The notes: generated by a model from the sequence alone, not told the origin. A stretch of DNA of 56,623 bases from Phycisphaerales bacterium (GCA_029260375.1 JAJDDI010000040.1:1-56623); one strand, 5' to 3'; positions 36,720-45,051 are shown, counted from the first letter of the stretch. Numbers and translations are program-made.

Positions 36720-38336
36720 ATGCCGAGCCTGAGCCGAGAACGTCTGATCGAGATCGTCGAACGCGAACGCCGCAGCGACCCCGAGCGGGCGATCGGCGTG
36801 CCCATCGGCGTGCGGTTGCTCAGCGACCAGCTCACGCCCGTGCTCGCGTACCGCCGCCTGGTCAGCCCCGATGAGCGCACGGCGCCCTCGTTCCTGCTTG
36901 AATCCGTCGAGGGGGGAGACCGACAGGGCCGCCACTCGATCCTCGGCGCCAGGCCCGCGATCGAGGTGCTGGCGACGAGAGACGCGATCTCGATCGAGAC
37001 GCACGACCACACGCTGGCGGGGCTCGTCCCGCCCGAAACAGGCGGCGACCCGTTCGCGGCCCTGCGCACGATCTCGGGGCGCGTGCGACTGGTCCTGCCC
37101 GCGCACAGCGTCGAGCGGGGGGAGCTGCCCTCGTGCTTCCTGGGGGGCTGGGTGGGCAACGCGGCGTACGACTCGGTGCGGTACGCCGAGGCGGAGAAGC
37201 TGCCCTGGGACGACGCCCCGATGGACGACCGGTCCCTGCCCGACGTGCAGTTCGGCTTCTACGACGGCGTCGTGGTGTTCGACCACGTGGACAAGCTGGT
37301 GCACGTGGTGCGGCTGGCGGTCGTCCTCCCCGGCGCGGACGCGGGCGAGGCGTACGACCGGGCGATGGGCGCGATCGAGCGGCGGGCAGCGGAGATCCAG
37401 GAGCACTCCAAGCCGCTGGGCTCGGGGCGGATGGACTCGGCGCCGCGCGAGCTGGTCCCGATGGACTCGAACATCACGCGCGACGAGCACGCGGCGATGG
37501 TGGCCAGGGCCCAGCAGTACATCCGTGCGGGCGACATTTTCCAGGTGGTCGTCGGGCAGCGGTTCGAGCGGCGCAGCGCCGCGGACCCGTTCGACGTGTA
37601 CCGGGCGCTGCGGGCGGTCAACCCGAGCCCGTACATGGTGTATCTGCAGGGGAGGGGGCAGATTCTGGTCGCGTCGAGCCCGGAGATTCTGTGCCGCGTG
37701 CGCGTGGAGGGGGACGGGTCGTCGGTCGTAACCAACCGCCCGCTCGCGGGGACGCGCCGTCGGGGCGCCACACCCGAGCAGGACCGGGCGCTGGAAGAGG
37801 ACCTGCTGGCGGACCCGAAGGAGCGGGCCGAGCACATCATGCTGGTCGATCTTGGGCGAAACGACGTGGGGCGTGTGAGCGAGCCGGGCTCGATCGAGCT
37901 GGGCCCGGTGATGACGATCGAGCGGTACAGCCACGTGATGCACATCAGCTCGACGGTCAAGGGCAAGGTCCGTCAGGGGCTCGACTGCTGGGACGCGCTG
38001 CGCGCGGCCCTGCCCGTGGGGACGATCTCGGGGGCGCCCAAGGTGCGGGCGATGCAGATCATCGACGAGCTGGAGCCGATCCGGCGCGGCCCGTACGGCG
38101 GGGGCATGGGCTGGGTGGGGCTCGACGGGCAGATGGACATCGCCCTGGCCCTGCGCACGATCGTGGTCCCCACCGCGATGCGCGACAGCTCCGGCGTGTG
38201 GACGTACCACGTCCAGGCGGCGGGCGGGATCGTGGCGGACTCTGAGGCTGGGGCGGAGTTCGACGAGACGGTCAACAAGGCCGCGGCGATGGGTCGGGCG
38301 ATCGACGTCGCGGAGCGGGCGTTCGGGGCGGGCTGA
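36720..38336 (+). CDS. trpE: Anthranilate synthase component I
   Basis: 538 residues. Converts chorismate to anthranilate, first step of tryptophan synthesis, with glutamine amidotransferase TrpG. The feedback motif L-L-E-S (SFLLESVEGG) is present, indicating inhibition by tryptophan and favouring TrpE over PabB. The chorismate-binding core shows GDIFQVVVGQRFE, NPSPYMVYLQ, ASSPEILCRV, RPLAGTRRRG, DLGRNDVGRV, HISSTVKGKV, PVGTISGAPKVRAM and GPYGGGMGWVG. No trpG or other trp gene is near. A nested palindrome lies immediately downstream and may end transcription. A tiny fraction of such enzymes act as PabB; the LES motif argues against this here. Confidence 0.95.
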   Translation: MPSLSRERLIEIVERERRSDPERAIGVPIGVRLLSDQLTPVLAYRRLVSPDERTAPSFLLESVEGGDRQGRHSILGARPAIEVLATRDAISIETHDHTLAGLVPPETGGDPFAALRTISGRVRLVLPAHSVERGELPSCFLGGWVGNAAYDSVRYAEAEKLPWDDAPMDDRSLPDVQFGFYDGVVVFDHVDKLVHVVRLAVVLPGADAGEAYDRAMGAIERRAAEIQEHSKPLGSGRMDSAPRELVPMDSNITRDEHAAMVARAQQYIRAGDIFQVVVGQRFERRSAADPFDVYRALRAVNPSPYMVYLQGRGQILVASSPEILCRVRVEGDGSSVVTNRPLAGTRRRGATPEQDRALEEDLLADPKERAEHIMLVDLGRNDVGRVSEPGSIELGPVMTIERYSHVMHISSTVKGKVRQGLDCWDALRAALPVGTISGAPKVRAMQIIDELEPIRRGPYGGGMGWVGLDGQMDIALALRTIVVPTAMRDSSGVWTYHVQAAGGIVADSEAGAEFDETVNKAAAMGRAIDVAERAFGAG

Positions 38337-38338
38337 CC

Positions 38339-38416
38339 CGTGCCACTGACCCGTCCCCGGGTCAGTGCAACACCGCACAGGCAAGAGCACTGACCCGAGG
38401 ACGGGTCAGTGGCACG
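38339..38416. repeat. Nested palindromic element after trpE
   Basis: The outer arms, an 18-bp perfect inverted repeat (CGTGCCACTGACCCGTCC at 38339-38356 and its complement at 38399-38416), enclose an inner 11-bp pair (CGGGTCAGTGC / GCACTGACCCG). The arms contain the same GTCAGTG core twice, so the element is a repeat within a repeat. It begins three bases after the trpE stop and could act as terminator. Confidence 0.85.
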
Positions 38417-38448
38417 CAGACCTGGAAGCCAAGCGAGGGGCAACGACA

Positions 38449-38481
38449 ACAGGCACGGCGCATGGTGTGCGCCGGGCCTGT
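38449..38481 (-). terminator. Terminator of the HU gene
   Basis: ACAGGCACGGCGCA and TGCGCCGGGCCTGT form a 14-bp stem with one mismatch around TGGTG. On the minus strand it is followed by TGTTGTCGTTG, a moderately T-rich tail. The stem lies 56 bases past the HU stop. Confidence 0.55.
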
Positions 38482-38536
38482 GTGATGGCTCGAGCGATCC
38501 GGGGATCGCGGTTGGGTCAGGATCGAGCGCGGTCGT

Positions 38537-38806
38537 CTAGAGGGTGTCTTTGAGGTTCTGCGAGGGCTTGAAGGCGCAGGTGGTGGTCTCGGGGATCTGG
38601 ATGGGCTGCTTGGTCGCGGGGTTCATGCCCGTGCGGGCGGCCCGGATCTTGCGTTGGAAGGTGCCAAAGCCCGTGATCGCGACTTTTTCGTCGGTCTTGA
38701 GGCCCGAGGTGATGGACCCGATGACGGCCTCCACGGCCTTGGTCGCGTCGGACTTGGTGGATTCCATCTGGGACGCTACGGCTTCGATCAGGTCTGTCTT
38801 GTTCAT
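38537..38806 (-). CDS. hup: HU family DNA-binding protein
   Basis: 89 residues, the standard HU length. The protein begins MNKTDLIEAVASQMESTKSD and has the beta-arm segment GFGTFQRKIRAARTGMNPAT with the conserved KQPIQIPETTTCAFKPSQNL; the usual Pro of the arm tip is in the RTGMNP turn. HU bends DNA and compacts the nucleoid. AGGAGG precedes the ATG by eight bases, so translation is Shine-Dalgarno driven and probably strong. Longer in-frame starts are not needed. It is followed by a hairpin terminator. IHF subunits look similar, but a single gene with this length and start fits HU best. Confidence 0.93.
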   Translation of the reverse strand: MNKTDLIEAVASQMESTKSDATKAVEAVIGSITSGLKTDEKVAITGFGTFQRKIRAARTGMNPATKQPIQIPETTTCAFKPSQNLKDTL

Positions 38807-39001
38807 CGCGAGCGCCTCCTGCGCGCTGAGCCGGCGGTCCCCGCCGGGGGTGGTTCTGGGTGGGACTCGTCGCCCCCTGAGATGCTCTTCCATCGGACGG
38901 GCCCCGGAAATCACGCCAGTTTCCGGGGCGAATCTCGCACGCGCCGAGAAATCCCGACCCGGGCGGGTGTGTCCCCGCCCCGGGGAGGGGGAGAATCAGG
39001 C

Positions 39002-39997
39002 GTGCCGAAGACCCCGTCGAGCCATAACCCGTCCGTCCAGACGCCGCCCCGCCGGGGCCGGCCCGTTGTGGGCGTGTGCGAGCCCATCGCCCCCGAGGCC
39101 CGGGCGTGGCTGGGCGAGCGGTGTGAGGTCATCGACGCGGGGAGCGAGCCCTCGGACGAGGCGCTGGCCCGCTCACAGGGGCTGGTGGTGCGGACGTACA
39201 CCGACATTGACGCGGCGTTGCTGGCGCGGGCGCCCGGGCTGCGGGTGGTCGGGCGCGCGGGGGTGGGGCTGGACAACATCGATCTGCGCGCGTGCGCTGA
39301 CGCGGGTGTGCGCGTGGTCCACGCGCCCGAGGCCAACGCGGGCGCGGTGGCGGAGCTGGTGTTTGCGAGCGTGCTGCGCGTGGTCCGGCCCATGCCGCGG
39401 GTGACGGGGGCGATGGACGCCGACGCGTGGCGCGAGCTGCGCGAGCGCAGCCTGGCGCCGGCGCAGCTCGAGGGATCAACGCTCGGTGTGCTCGGGCTGG
39501 GGCGCGTGGGGCGTCGGGTGGCGCGGGCGGGGGCGGCGCTGAGGATGCGGGTGATCTACCACGACATCCTCGACATCCCGCCCGCGGAGCGCGAGGGCGG
39601 CGTCCCGGTGAAGCTCGACGAGCTGCTGGGCCAGAGCGACGTGCTGAGCGTGCATGTGGACGGTCGCGAGGCGAACCGGGGGCTCATCGGCGAGCAGTCG
39701 CTGGCGATGATGAAGGCGGGGGTTGTGCTGGTGAACACGAGCCGGGGGTTCGTGGTGCGTGAGGACGCGTGCGCCGGGTTTTTGCGGCAGAACCCGGGGG
39801 CGACGGCGATCCTGGACGTGCACGCGGAGGAGCCGATCGGCGAGCGTTCGCCCCTGCTCGGGCAGACCAATGCCGTGCTGCTGCCGCACATCGGCTCGGC
39901 GACGCGCGGGGCGAAGCTGGCGATGAGCTGGGTGGTGCGGGACGTGGTCGCGGTGCTCAGGGGCGAGGATCCGGCGCACGAGGCGAGAGGATCGTGA
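39002..39997 (+). CDS. NAD-dependent 2-hydroxyacid dehydrogenase
   Basis: 331 residues with start GTG (MPKTPSSHNPSVQTPPRRGR). The substrate domain is followed by the Rossmann motif LGVLGLGRVGRRVAR and then the catalytic trio of the D-isomer-specific family: Arg in LVNTSRG, Glu in ILDVHAEEP, His in LLPHIGSAT. No ACT or regulatory domain is present, so although SerA (D-3-phosphoglycerate dehydrogenase) is the nearest reading, glyoxylate or hydroxypyruvate reductase is equally possible. It overlaps the convergent M16 peptidase by 41 bp at the 3' end. The in-frame upstream extension overlaps the HU promoter and was rejected as start. Confidence 0.85.
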   Translation: MPKTPSSHNPSVQTPPRRGRPVVGVCEPIAPEARAWLGERCEVIDAGSEPSDEALARSQGLVVRTYTDIDAALLARAPGLRVVGRAGVGLDNIDLRACADAGVRVVHAPEANAGAVAELVFASVLRVVRPMPRVTGAMDADAWRELRERSLAPAQLEGSTLGVLGLGRVGRRVARAGAALRMRVIYHDILDIPPAEREGGVPVKLDELLGQSDVLSVHVDGREANRGLIGEQSLAMMKAGVVLVNTSRGFVVREDACAGFLRQNPGATAILDVHAEEPIGERSPLLGQTNAVLLPHIGSATRGAKLAMSWVVRDVVAVLRGEDPAHEARGS

Positions 39998-41270
39998 CGC
40001 GCCGGTGCTCGCGGCCGAGCGCGCCGCTCGCGGCGTTGCGCAGCTGATCGGCGCTCATCTGGCGTATCGCCTGGCCCATGCGATCGCCGCCGGCTCGTTC
40101 ACGCATGAGCGATTGCAGGGCCATGTTGCCAAGGGCCATGCCCATGGCGTGTTCTTCGCTCATCGAGCGCATCCGCGCGAGCGCCTGGACCTGGGATTTC
40201 AGCTGCTTCGCGTCCATCGGCGGGTCGCTCAGGGTCATGACCAGCTGCGAGCGGTAGAGGGCGCTGTTCTTGATCATCGCGTCGAGGCGGTCGTGCAGAT
40301 CGTTGATCACGCGCTGGGGGTCCGCGTCGTCGTCGATCGCGGCGACGACATGGAAGGGCGTGGGTCCGACGGGCGCGGTCTGGCCCGAGGTGTGCAGCGA
40401 GAGCACGCCCGGGACGTTGGTGCAGGTCATGTGCGCGACCATGCCCAGACCCGTGAGCAGGGTGCGCTGGGCCGCGTCGTCGGGGGCGGAGCAGGCGATG
40501 GCGACGACGCGGGTGCTGGCGTCCCAGGTCATGCGCCGCAGCGCGGGCTGGGCGTCCCAGTCGATGGCGGGGGGCTGGGCGAGGGGGTCGGCCCGGGGCA
40601 CGGCCCCGACGCTGTCGGCGATGAGCCGCGTTGCCTCGGCGGGGTCGAAGTCGCCCACGAGTACGAGCGTGAGCGACTGGGGCGCGTGCCGCTCGAGGCC
40701 CGGGCGCAGGGCGCCTATGGGGGCCCGCCCGAGGGCGGTGCGGAGGTTGACGTGCCCCGCGTTGTGGGTCCAGCCCTGTGCGATGGCCATGAGGGCGAAC
40801 TTGCCTACGAGGCGCTGGGGGTGGGAATCAACGCCCGTGAGTTCCGCGGCGGCCCGCGGGCCCTCTCGCTGGATGTCGGCGGCCGTGACGCGGAGCGACG
40901 ACAGACGCTCGGCTTCCACACGCAGCCCGAGCCCGAGCTGTTCGGGCGGGAGGGTGAAGTCGTAGTAGGTCAGCGACGCGAGCGTCTCGGCGTTGGCGCT
41001 GCCCAGCTCGTTGAGGCGGGCGAACGACTGGCCTGATTCCCAGGAGTCGGTCGCGCTGGTGCATCGCAGGTGCTCGCTCAGGTGCGCGGCTTGCGGGAGG
41101 CCCGCGGGGTCGCTGATGAAACCCGTGTCGTAGGCCGCGATGATCGCGACGCGCCCCGCGCCGGGGATGTCGTCGAGGACGACGGTGGCGCCGTTGTCCA
41201 GCACGAAGCGTTCGGGCTGTGCGGACGCGCACGCGACAACGAGACCGAGGGCGGCGATGGCGTTACGCAC
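39957..41270 (-). CDS. M16 family zinc peptidase, exported
   Basis: 437 residues. A signal peptide (MRNAIAALGLVVACASA) is followed by the insulinase/pitrilysin fold. The zinc motif HLSEH is in PQAAHLSEHLRC; the third ligand Glu is expected in the helix GPRAAAELTG. The C-terminal half (LTLVLVGDFDPAEATRLIAD) is the usual non-catalytic domain. Compared with canonical M16B enzymes the region between is shortened. The stop lies inside the convergent dehydrogenase gene. The upstream neighbour overlaps by 8 bp, so the three minus-strand genes form an operon starting at 41975. Its role in degradation of exported peptides is inferred from the family. Confidence 0.85.
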   Translation of the reverse strand: MRNAIAALGLVVACASAQPERFVLDNGATVVLDDIPGAGRVAIIAAYDTGFISDPAGLPQAAHLSEHLRCTSATDSWESGQSFARLNELGSANAETLASLTYYDFTLPPEQLGLGLRVEAERLSSLRVTAADIQREGPRAAAELTGVDSHPQRLVGKFALMAIAQGWTHNAGHVNLRTALGRAPIGALRPGLERHAPQSLTLVLVGDFDPAEATRLIADSVGAVPRADPLAQPPAIDWDAQPALRRMTWDASTRVVAIACSAPDDAAQRTLLTGLGMVAHMTCTNVPGVLSLHTSGQTAPVGPTPFHVVAAIDDDADPQRVINDLHDRLDAMIKNSALYRSQLVMTLSDPPMDAKQLKSQVQALARMRSMSEEHAMGMALGNMALQSLMRERAGGDRMGQAIRQMSADQLRNAASGALGREHRRVTILSPRAPDPRP

Positions 41271-41619
41271 GGCGGAGTTCCTCGGCGGCGAGCTTGCGCT
41301 CGTCGTGCTGGCGGTAGCGCTGGCGGACGACGAAGAACAGGGGTGTCATGACGAACAGGAGCAGCGCGCCACCCAGTGAGAGGGGGTACCAGACGTGGTA
41401 GGGCTGTCCATCGATCAGCGCCGCGATCGCGCCGGCGGCCAGGACAGCGCCCAGCGCGATCCCGACGATGAAGAGCCCGAGGACGAAGGGCTTGCCGATC
41501 CCCCTGGCGGCGAGCGGGCCGCCGACGCCCCCGCCGATGCCCCCGAAGAACACGCCGATGAACGAGCCTCCGATCGCGCCGATCAGCGCGGCGTCCTGGT
41601 TGGTCCACCATTCGGTCAT
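41263..41619 (-). CDS. Small glycine-rich membrane protein
   Basis: 118 residues with three hydrophobic segments: AALIGAIGGSFIGVFFGGIG followed by GGVGGP (glycine-zipper pattern), FVLGLFIVGIALGAVLAAGA and SLGGALLLFVMTPLFFVV. Ends in a basic-acidic tail. It sits between the DUF2089-like gene (4-bp ATGA overlap) and the M16 peptidase (8-bp overlap), so all three are probably cotranscribed. No named family recognised; similar DUF2089-plus-membrane-protein pairs occur in other bacteria, from memory. Confidence 0.7.
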   Translation of the reverse strand: MTEWWTNQDAALIGAIGGSFIGVFFGGIGGGVGGPLAARGIGKPFVLGLFIVGIALGAVLAAGAIAALIDGQPYHVWYPLSLGGALLLFVMTPLFFVVRQRYRQHDERKLAAEELRRA

Positions 41620-41975
41620 GCGGTGCTCCCTGTGCTTGGGGGTGTGGGCTTGGAATCACGGATCGTGTCGCGCAGGCGGCGGGCGCCCGAGGGGGTGAGT
41701 TCGCCGCGCTCGATCAGCCGGGCGAGCAGATCGGCGACCGGGTCCGGCGCGGCGCCATCGACGATGGCCTGGAGGCGTGTGATGGTTTTGTCCAGGCGGG
41801 CCCGGATGGTGGGGTAGGAGACGCCGTAGGAGGAGGCGAGGCCCTTGAGCGAGCCGGACTGGAGGACCAGCTCACAGATCAGGTCCAGGTCCTCGCGGGG
41901 GAGCGAGGTCAGGGGGTGATCGCGGGGATCGGTGTCCGGGTCCGGGCTGGTGGAGTTGTGAATCATTGAGGTCAT
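41616..41975 (-). CDS. DUF2089-like regulator
   Basis: 119 residues. The segment LPREDLDLICELVLQSGSLK, then GLASSYGVSYPTIRARLDKT, is the DUF2089 core: an acid helix followed by an HTH-like 'SYPTxRxRLD' motif, known from predicted sigma-factor-linked or DNA-binding regulators. The usual N-terminal zinc ribbon is absent. The C-terminal part (ADLLARLIERGELTPSGARR) is a second helical element. It is the first gene of a three-gene operon, so autoregulation is plausible: a perfect AT-rich palindrome lies in its promoter region (42011-42028). Confidence 0.7.
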   Translation of the reverse strand: MTSMIHNSTSPDPDTDPRDHPLTSLPREDLDLICELVLQSGSLKGLASSYGVSYPTIRARLDKTITRLQAIVDGAAPDPVADLLARLIERGELTPSGARRLRDTIRDSKPTPPSTGSTA

Positions 41976-42010
41976 CTTTCGGTATATTTAAGCGTGGCTT
42001 TCATAAAGTC

Positions 42011-42028
42011 AATATCAATTTTGATATT
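42011..42028. promoter_or_regulatory. AT-rich palindromic operator candidate AATATCAA-TT-TTGATATT
   Basis: A perfect 8-2-8 inverted repeat in an AT-rich patch between the DUF2089-like operon and pdxJ. A candidate minus-strand -35 box (TTGACT, 42007-42012) overlaps it, with an AT-rich -10 region near 41984-41990. A regulator bound here would block the operon. Confidence 0.6.
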
Positions 42029-42066
42029 CTTGATCTCGCGCCGTGTTGAGGGCTGGAAACCGCACC

Positions 42067-42072
42067 TACGAT
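42067..42072 (+). promoter_or_regulatory. Candidate -10 box for leaderless pdxJ (TACGAT)
   Basis: TACGAT, six bases (CCCGGC), then the GTG at 42079. No ribosome binding site precedes the GTG. Confidence 0.4.
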
Positions 42073-42078
42073 CCCGGC

Positions 42079-42867
42079 GTGATTCAGCTCGGAGTGAACA
42101 TCGATCACGTCGCCACGCTGCGTCAGGCCCGCTACCGGGGGCTGGACGTTGATCTGGGCGAGCCGGATCCGGTCCGGGCGGCCCACGAGGCCGAACTGGG
42201 CGGGGCGGACGGGATCACCGTCCACCTGCGTGAGGACCGGCGGCACATCCAGGACCGGGACGTGGAGCTGCTCAAGCGTCTGGTGAAGGTGAAGCTGAAC
42301 CTGGAGATGGCGGCGACGGACGAGATGGTCGGGATCGCCGAGCGTCTGGGGCCGCACACGGCGATGCTCGTGCCCGAGGGGCGCGAGGAGGTCACGACCG
42401 AGGGGGGGCTGGACGTGGCCGGGCAGCTGGGGCGGATGCGGGACGTGGTCGGGCGCCTGAAGGGCGCGGGGCTGATCGTCAGCGCGTTCATCGACGCCGA
42501 CCCGGGGCAGGTCGAGGCGAGCGCCGAGGCGGGGTTTGATGTGTGCGAGGTGCACACGGGGCCGTACGCGTCGGTGTTTGCCCAGACGGGCGGGGATATG
42601 CGCCGGGCGGAGCTGGCGAGCGCGATCGGGGCGGTGTCGTCGGCGGGGCGCCAGATCCGGGGGGCGGGGATGCGGTTCAACGCCGGGCACGCGCTCAACT
42701 ACCACAACGTGGGCCCGATCGCGGGGCTTTCGGGGATTGAGGAGCTGCACATCGGGCACGCGATCGTGAGCCGCGGGGTGTACTCGGGGCTTCGAGCCGC
42801 GGTGTCGGAGATGAAGCGGCTGATGCTCGGGGCGGCGGGCGGTGCACAAGCTGTCGAAAACTTGTGA
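42079..42867 (+). CDS. pdxJ: Pyridoxine 5'-phosphate synthase
   Basis: 262 residues. Condenses 1-deoxyxylulose 5-phosphate with 3-amino-2-oxopropyl phosphate in vitamin B6 synthesis. The start LGVNIDHVATLRQARYRG is the family N-terminus; further blocks are DGITVHLREDRRHIQDRDV, KLNLEMAATDEMV, CLVPE-like (AMLVPEGREEVTTEGGLD), VSAFIDADPGQVEA, EVHTGPYA, and NAGHALNYHNV followed by ELHIGHAIVSRGVYSGL near the C-terminus. GTG rather than the upstream TTG is chosen because the family normally starts at 'MIxLGVNID'. Confidence 0.96.
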   Translation: MIQLGVNIDHVATLRQARYRGLDVDLGEPDPVRAAHEAELGGADGITVHLREDRRHIQDRDVELLKRLVKVKLNLEMAATDEMVGIAERLGPHTAMLVPEGREEVTTEGGLDVAGQLGRMRDVVGRLKGAGLIVSAFIDADPGQVEASAEAGFDVCEVHTGPYASVFAQTGGDMRRAELASAIGAVSSAGRQIRGAGMRFNAGHALNYHNVGPIAGLSGIEELHIGHAIVSRGVYSGLRAAVSEMKRLMLGAAGGAQAVENL

Positions 42868-42902
42868 GCAAATGTCGGTTCGGTTTCGAACGCCTTGACA
42901 GC

Positions 42903-42908
42903 TAGAAT
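42903..42908 (+). promoter_or_regulatory. Candidate -10 box for folC (TAGAAT)
   Basis: TAGAAT, nine bases, then the ATG at 42918. A TTGACA sequence directly upstream is too close to act as its -35 box. Confidence 0.4.
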
Positions 42909-42917
42909 CGCCTGATT

Positions 42918-44333
42918 ATGCCCAGAGCCACCGCGGGCGCCCGCACGTCGGGCGTGACCAAATCCAAACGCATCGGAACCTTCACGAGCTATCAGGCGGC
43001 GCTGAAGTACCTCGACGAGCGCCCGAACTTCGAGCGGGTCCGCCAGGACCGGCTGGACGCGGACACGTTCAAGCTCGACCGCCTGCGCGCGATCCTGGAC
43101 AAGCTCGACAGCCCGCAGCGCGATCTGAAGTTCGTGCACGTCGCGGGGAGCAAGGGCAAGGGCTCGACGGTGGAGATGCTCACGTCCTCGCTCGAGGCCT
43201 GCGGCTACGCGGTGGGGGTGTTCACCAGCCCGCATCTGGTCGATGTGCGCGAGCGCATCCGTCTGGGTCGGACGCCGATCCCGGAGAGCGCGTTCAGCGC
43301 GGCGATGTCACGCGTGCGCCATGCGAGCGAGACGGTCGCCAGGAAGTTTGGCGCCGCGACGTTCTTCGAGCTGCTGACGGCCGCGGGGTTCGTGTTCTTT
43401 GCGGAGCAGGCGGTTGACCTTGCGATCCTGGAGACGGGCCTGGGCGGGCGGCTGGACTGCACGAACGTGGTGATGCCCGAGGTGTGCGGGCTGACGGAGA
43501 TCCAGCTCGAGCACACGTCGATCCTCGGCGACACGCTTGAGAAGATCGCGCGGGAGAAGGCGGGGATCATGAAGCCGGGGGTGACGGCGATCACGGTGCC
43601 GCAGAAGCCCGAGGTGATCGGCGTCTTCCGCGAGGTCGCGGAGCAGACGGGCGCGACACTGGCGGTGCTGGGCGAGGACGTGGAGTACACGTGCCGGTTC
43701 GAGAGCTCGCACGACCGCGGACCGCACGCGCGGATCTGCGTGAGCACGGAGCGCAGCGAGTTCGAGCACATCTCCGTGCCCCTTGGGGGGGAGCACCAGG
43801 CGGCCAACTGCGGGCTGGCGCTGGCGATCCTGGACAAGCTGCGCGAGCGCGGGTTCGAGACGCCCGAGCGCGATGTCGCCGCGGGCCTGGCGCAGACGCC
43901 CGCAAACGGGCGGATGGAGATCATCCACACGCAGCCGCGGGTGATGATCGACGGCGCCCACAACCCGGAGAGCGTCGAGACGCTTGTCAAGGCGATCGGG
44001 GCGCAGATCAAGTACGACTCGATGGTCGTGATCTTCGGGTGCGCGACGGACAAGGACGTGGACGGGATGCTCGAGCAGATCGGGCGCGGCGCCGACAAGA
44101 TCATCTTCACGCGCGCCGAGGGCAACGCCCGCTCGGCGGACCCCGCGGAGCTTCGGCGCAAGTACGAGGAGCGGACGGGGAAGATGGCCCAGACGAGCGA
44201 GACGCTCAAGGGCGCGATCAACACGGCGGCCCGGGCCGTGGGGCGGGACGACCTGATCCTGGTGACGGGGAGCTTTTATCTGGCGGGCGAGGCCAAACGC
44301 CTGCTGGAGGAGAAGAATCGTCGGGCGGGGTGA
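42918..44333 (+). CDS. folC: Folylpolyglutamate synthase/dihydrofolate synthase
   Basis: 471 residues. A Mur-ligase family enzyme that adds glutamate to folates. The P-loop is VAGSKGKGSTVEML, followed by FTSPHLVDVRERI, ETGLGGRLDCTN, EIQLEHTSILGDTLEKIAREK with AGIMKPGV, GEHQAANCGLAL and the C-terminal DGAHNPESVE. This is the usual order and length. The N-terminal basic extension (MPRATAGARTSGVTKSKR) is unusual but lies between the TAGAAT box and the domain. It follows pdxJ by 50 bp and ends immediately before the next gene. PabC in this window would act in the same pathway. Confidence 0.95.
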   Translation: MPRATAGARTSGVTKSKRIGTFTSYQAALKYLDERPNFERVRQDRLDADTFKLDRLRAILDKLDSPQRDLKFVHVAGSKGKGSTVEMLTSSLEACGYAVGVFTSPHLVDVRERIRLGRTPIPESAFSAAMSRVRHASETVARKFGAATFFELLTAAGFVFFAEQAVDLAILETGLGGRLDCTNVVMPEVCGLTEIQLEHTSILGDTLEKIAREKAGIMKPGVTAITVPQKPEVIGVFREVAEQTGATLAVLGEDVEYTCRFESSHDRGPHARICVSTERSEFEHISVPLGGEHQAANCGLALAILDKLRERGFETPERDVAAGLAQTPANGRMEIIHTQPRVMIDGAHNPESVETLVKAIGAQIKYDSMVVIFGCATDKDVDGMLEQIGRGADKIIFTRAEGNARSADPAELRRKYEERTGKMAQTSETLKGAINTAARAVGRDDLILVTGSFYLAGEAKRLLEEKNRRAG

Positions 44334-45047
44334 GTGTGGATAGTGGCACTGCAGCGTTTGGGAGTTCGACTTGCGAGAATCGCTACCGGGTGGATCGGCA
44401 GCGCGGTTGTCGCAACTGTGGTGGCGCTGCTTGTGATGACGTACGCCAGCCGTGACGGGTTCTGGCGTGTGAACTGGGAAACGGGTGCTGAGAAAACTCC
44501 AGAGGGCTTTCTCTACGTCATGTATCCCGGCGGGGAAGCGGTTCCGGTATTCGCTTCGCCGACGGAAGACGCCGAGAGAATCGGAGTTCTCGATCGGGCG
44601 ATGGTGAACAGCCATCCTGAACTCACGCAAAAGTACATTAGGCTGCTGCTCCCGAACGAGACTGAGGGATGGGTCCGACGCGATAGTCTCGTCTTCAGTC
44701 TGACGGACACCCGGCGCACGGACCAGCTGTTCACAAACCTCCAGCGGTTCGACGTGAGCACCGGGCTTGAACCAAACATCGACGCTCTGCGCAGACGGTT
44801 GATTGACGGCGGGTCCGAGAGATTCGTTCTCATTCTTCGTTATGAAGGCGGGAGCATGCTGCGCTGGACCTACGTGGTGGCGAATGGGGAGGCGCGACCG
44901 GTTCGGTATGACGATCTCCACGAGGGCACCGCAGCCTTCGGGTTCATCTTTGCTATCGTCGGAGCGGGGGCCGCGTGGGTGGTTTGCTTCGTGATTCTCA
45001 AAGGCGCTGGATTCTTGCTTTTTCGAGCGACGCCGCGGGTCTCCTGA
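44334..45047 (+). CDS. Membrane protein with SH3-like middle, AT-richer than neighbours
   Basis: 237 residues. One N-terminal helix (ATGWIGSAVVATVVALLVMT), a periplasmic part and a C-terminal helix (FGFIFAIVGAGAAWVVCFVI). The segment YPGGEAVPVFASPTEDAERI, then IRLLLPNETEGWVRRDSL, has the shape of a bacterial SH3 domain (a strand, 'P-x-F/V-x-S-P', and 'EGWVxxxxL'). The GTG start directly follows the folC stop. Codon use contains more A/T third positions than folC or leuS, which points to recent acquisition or a poorly expressed gene. No family named. Confidence 0.6.
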   Translation: MWIVALQRLGVRLARIATGWIGSAVVATVVALLVMTYASRDGFWRVNWETGAEKTPEGFLYVMYPGGEAVPVFASPTEDAERIGVLDRAMVNSHPELTQKYIRLLLPNETEGWVRRDSLVFSLTDTRRTDQLFTNLQRFDVSTGLEPNIDALRRRLIDGGSERFVLILRYEGGSMLRWTYVVANGEARPVRYDDLHEGTAAFGFIFAIVGAGAAWVVCFVILKGAGFLLFRATPRVS

Positions 45048-45051
45048 CCGA

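Noticed and set aside
42885..42917. TTGACA directly before folC as a -35 box
   Set aside because: It lies only three bases from the TAGAAT box, and no -10 box lies 16-18 bases further on, so it is not a valid pair.
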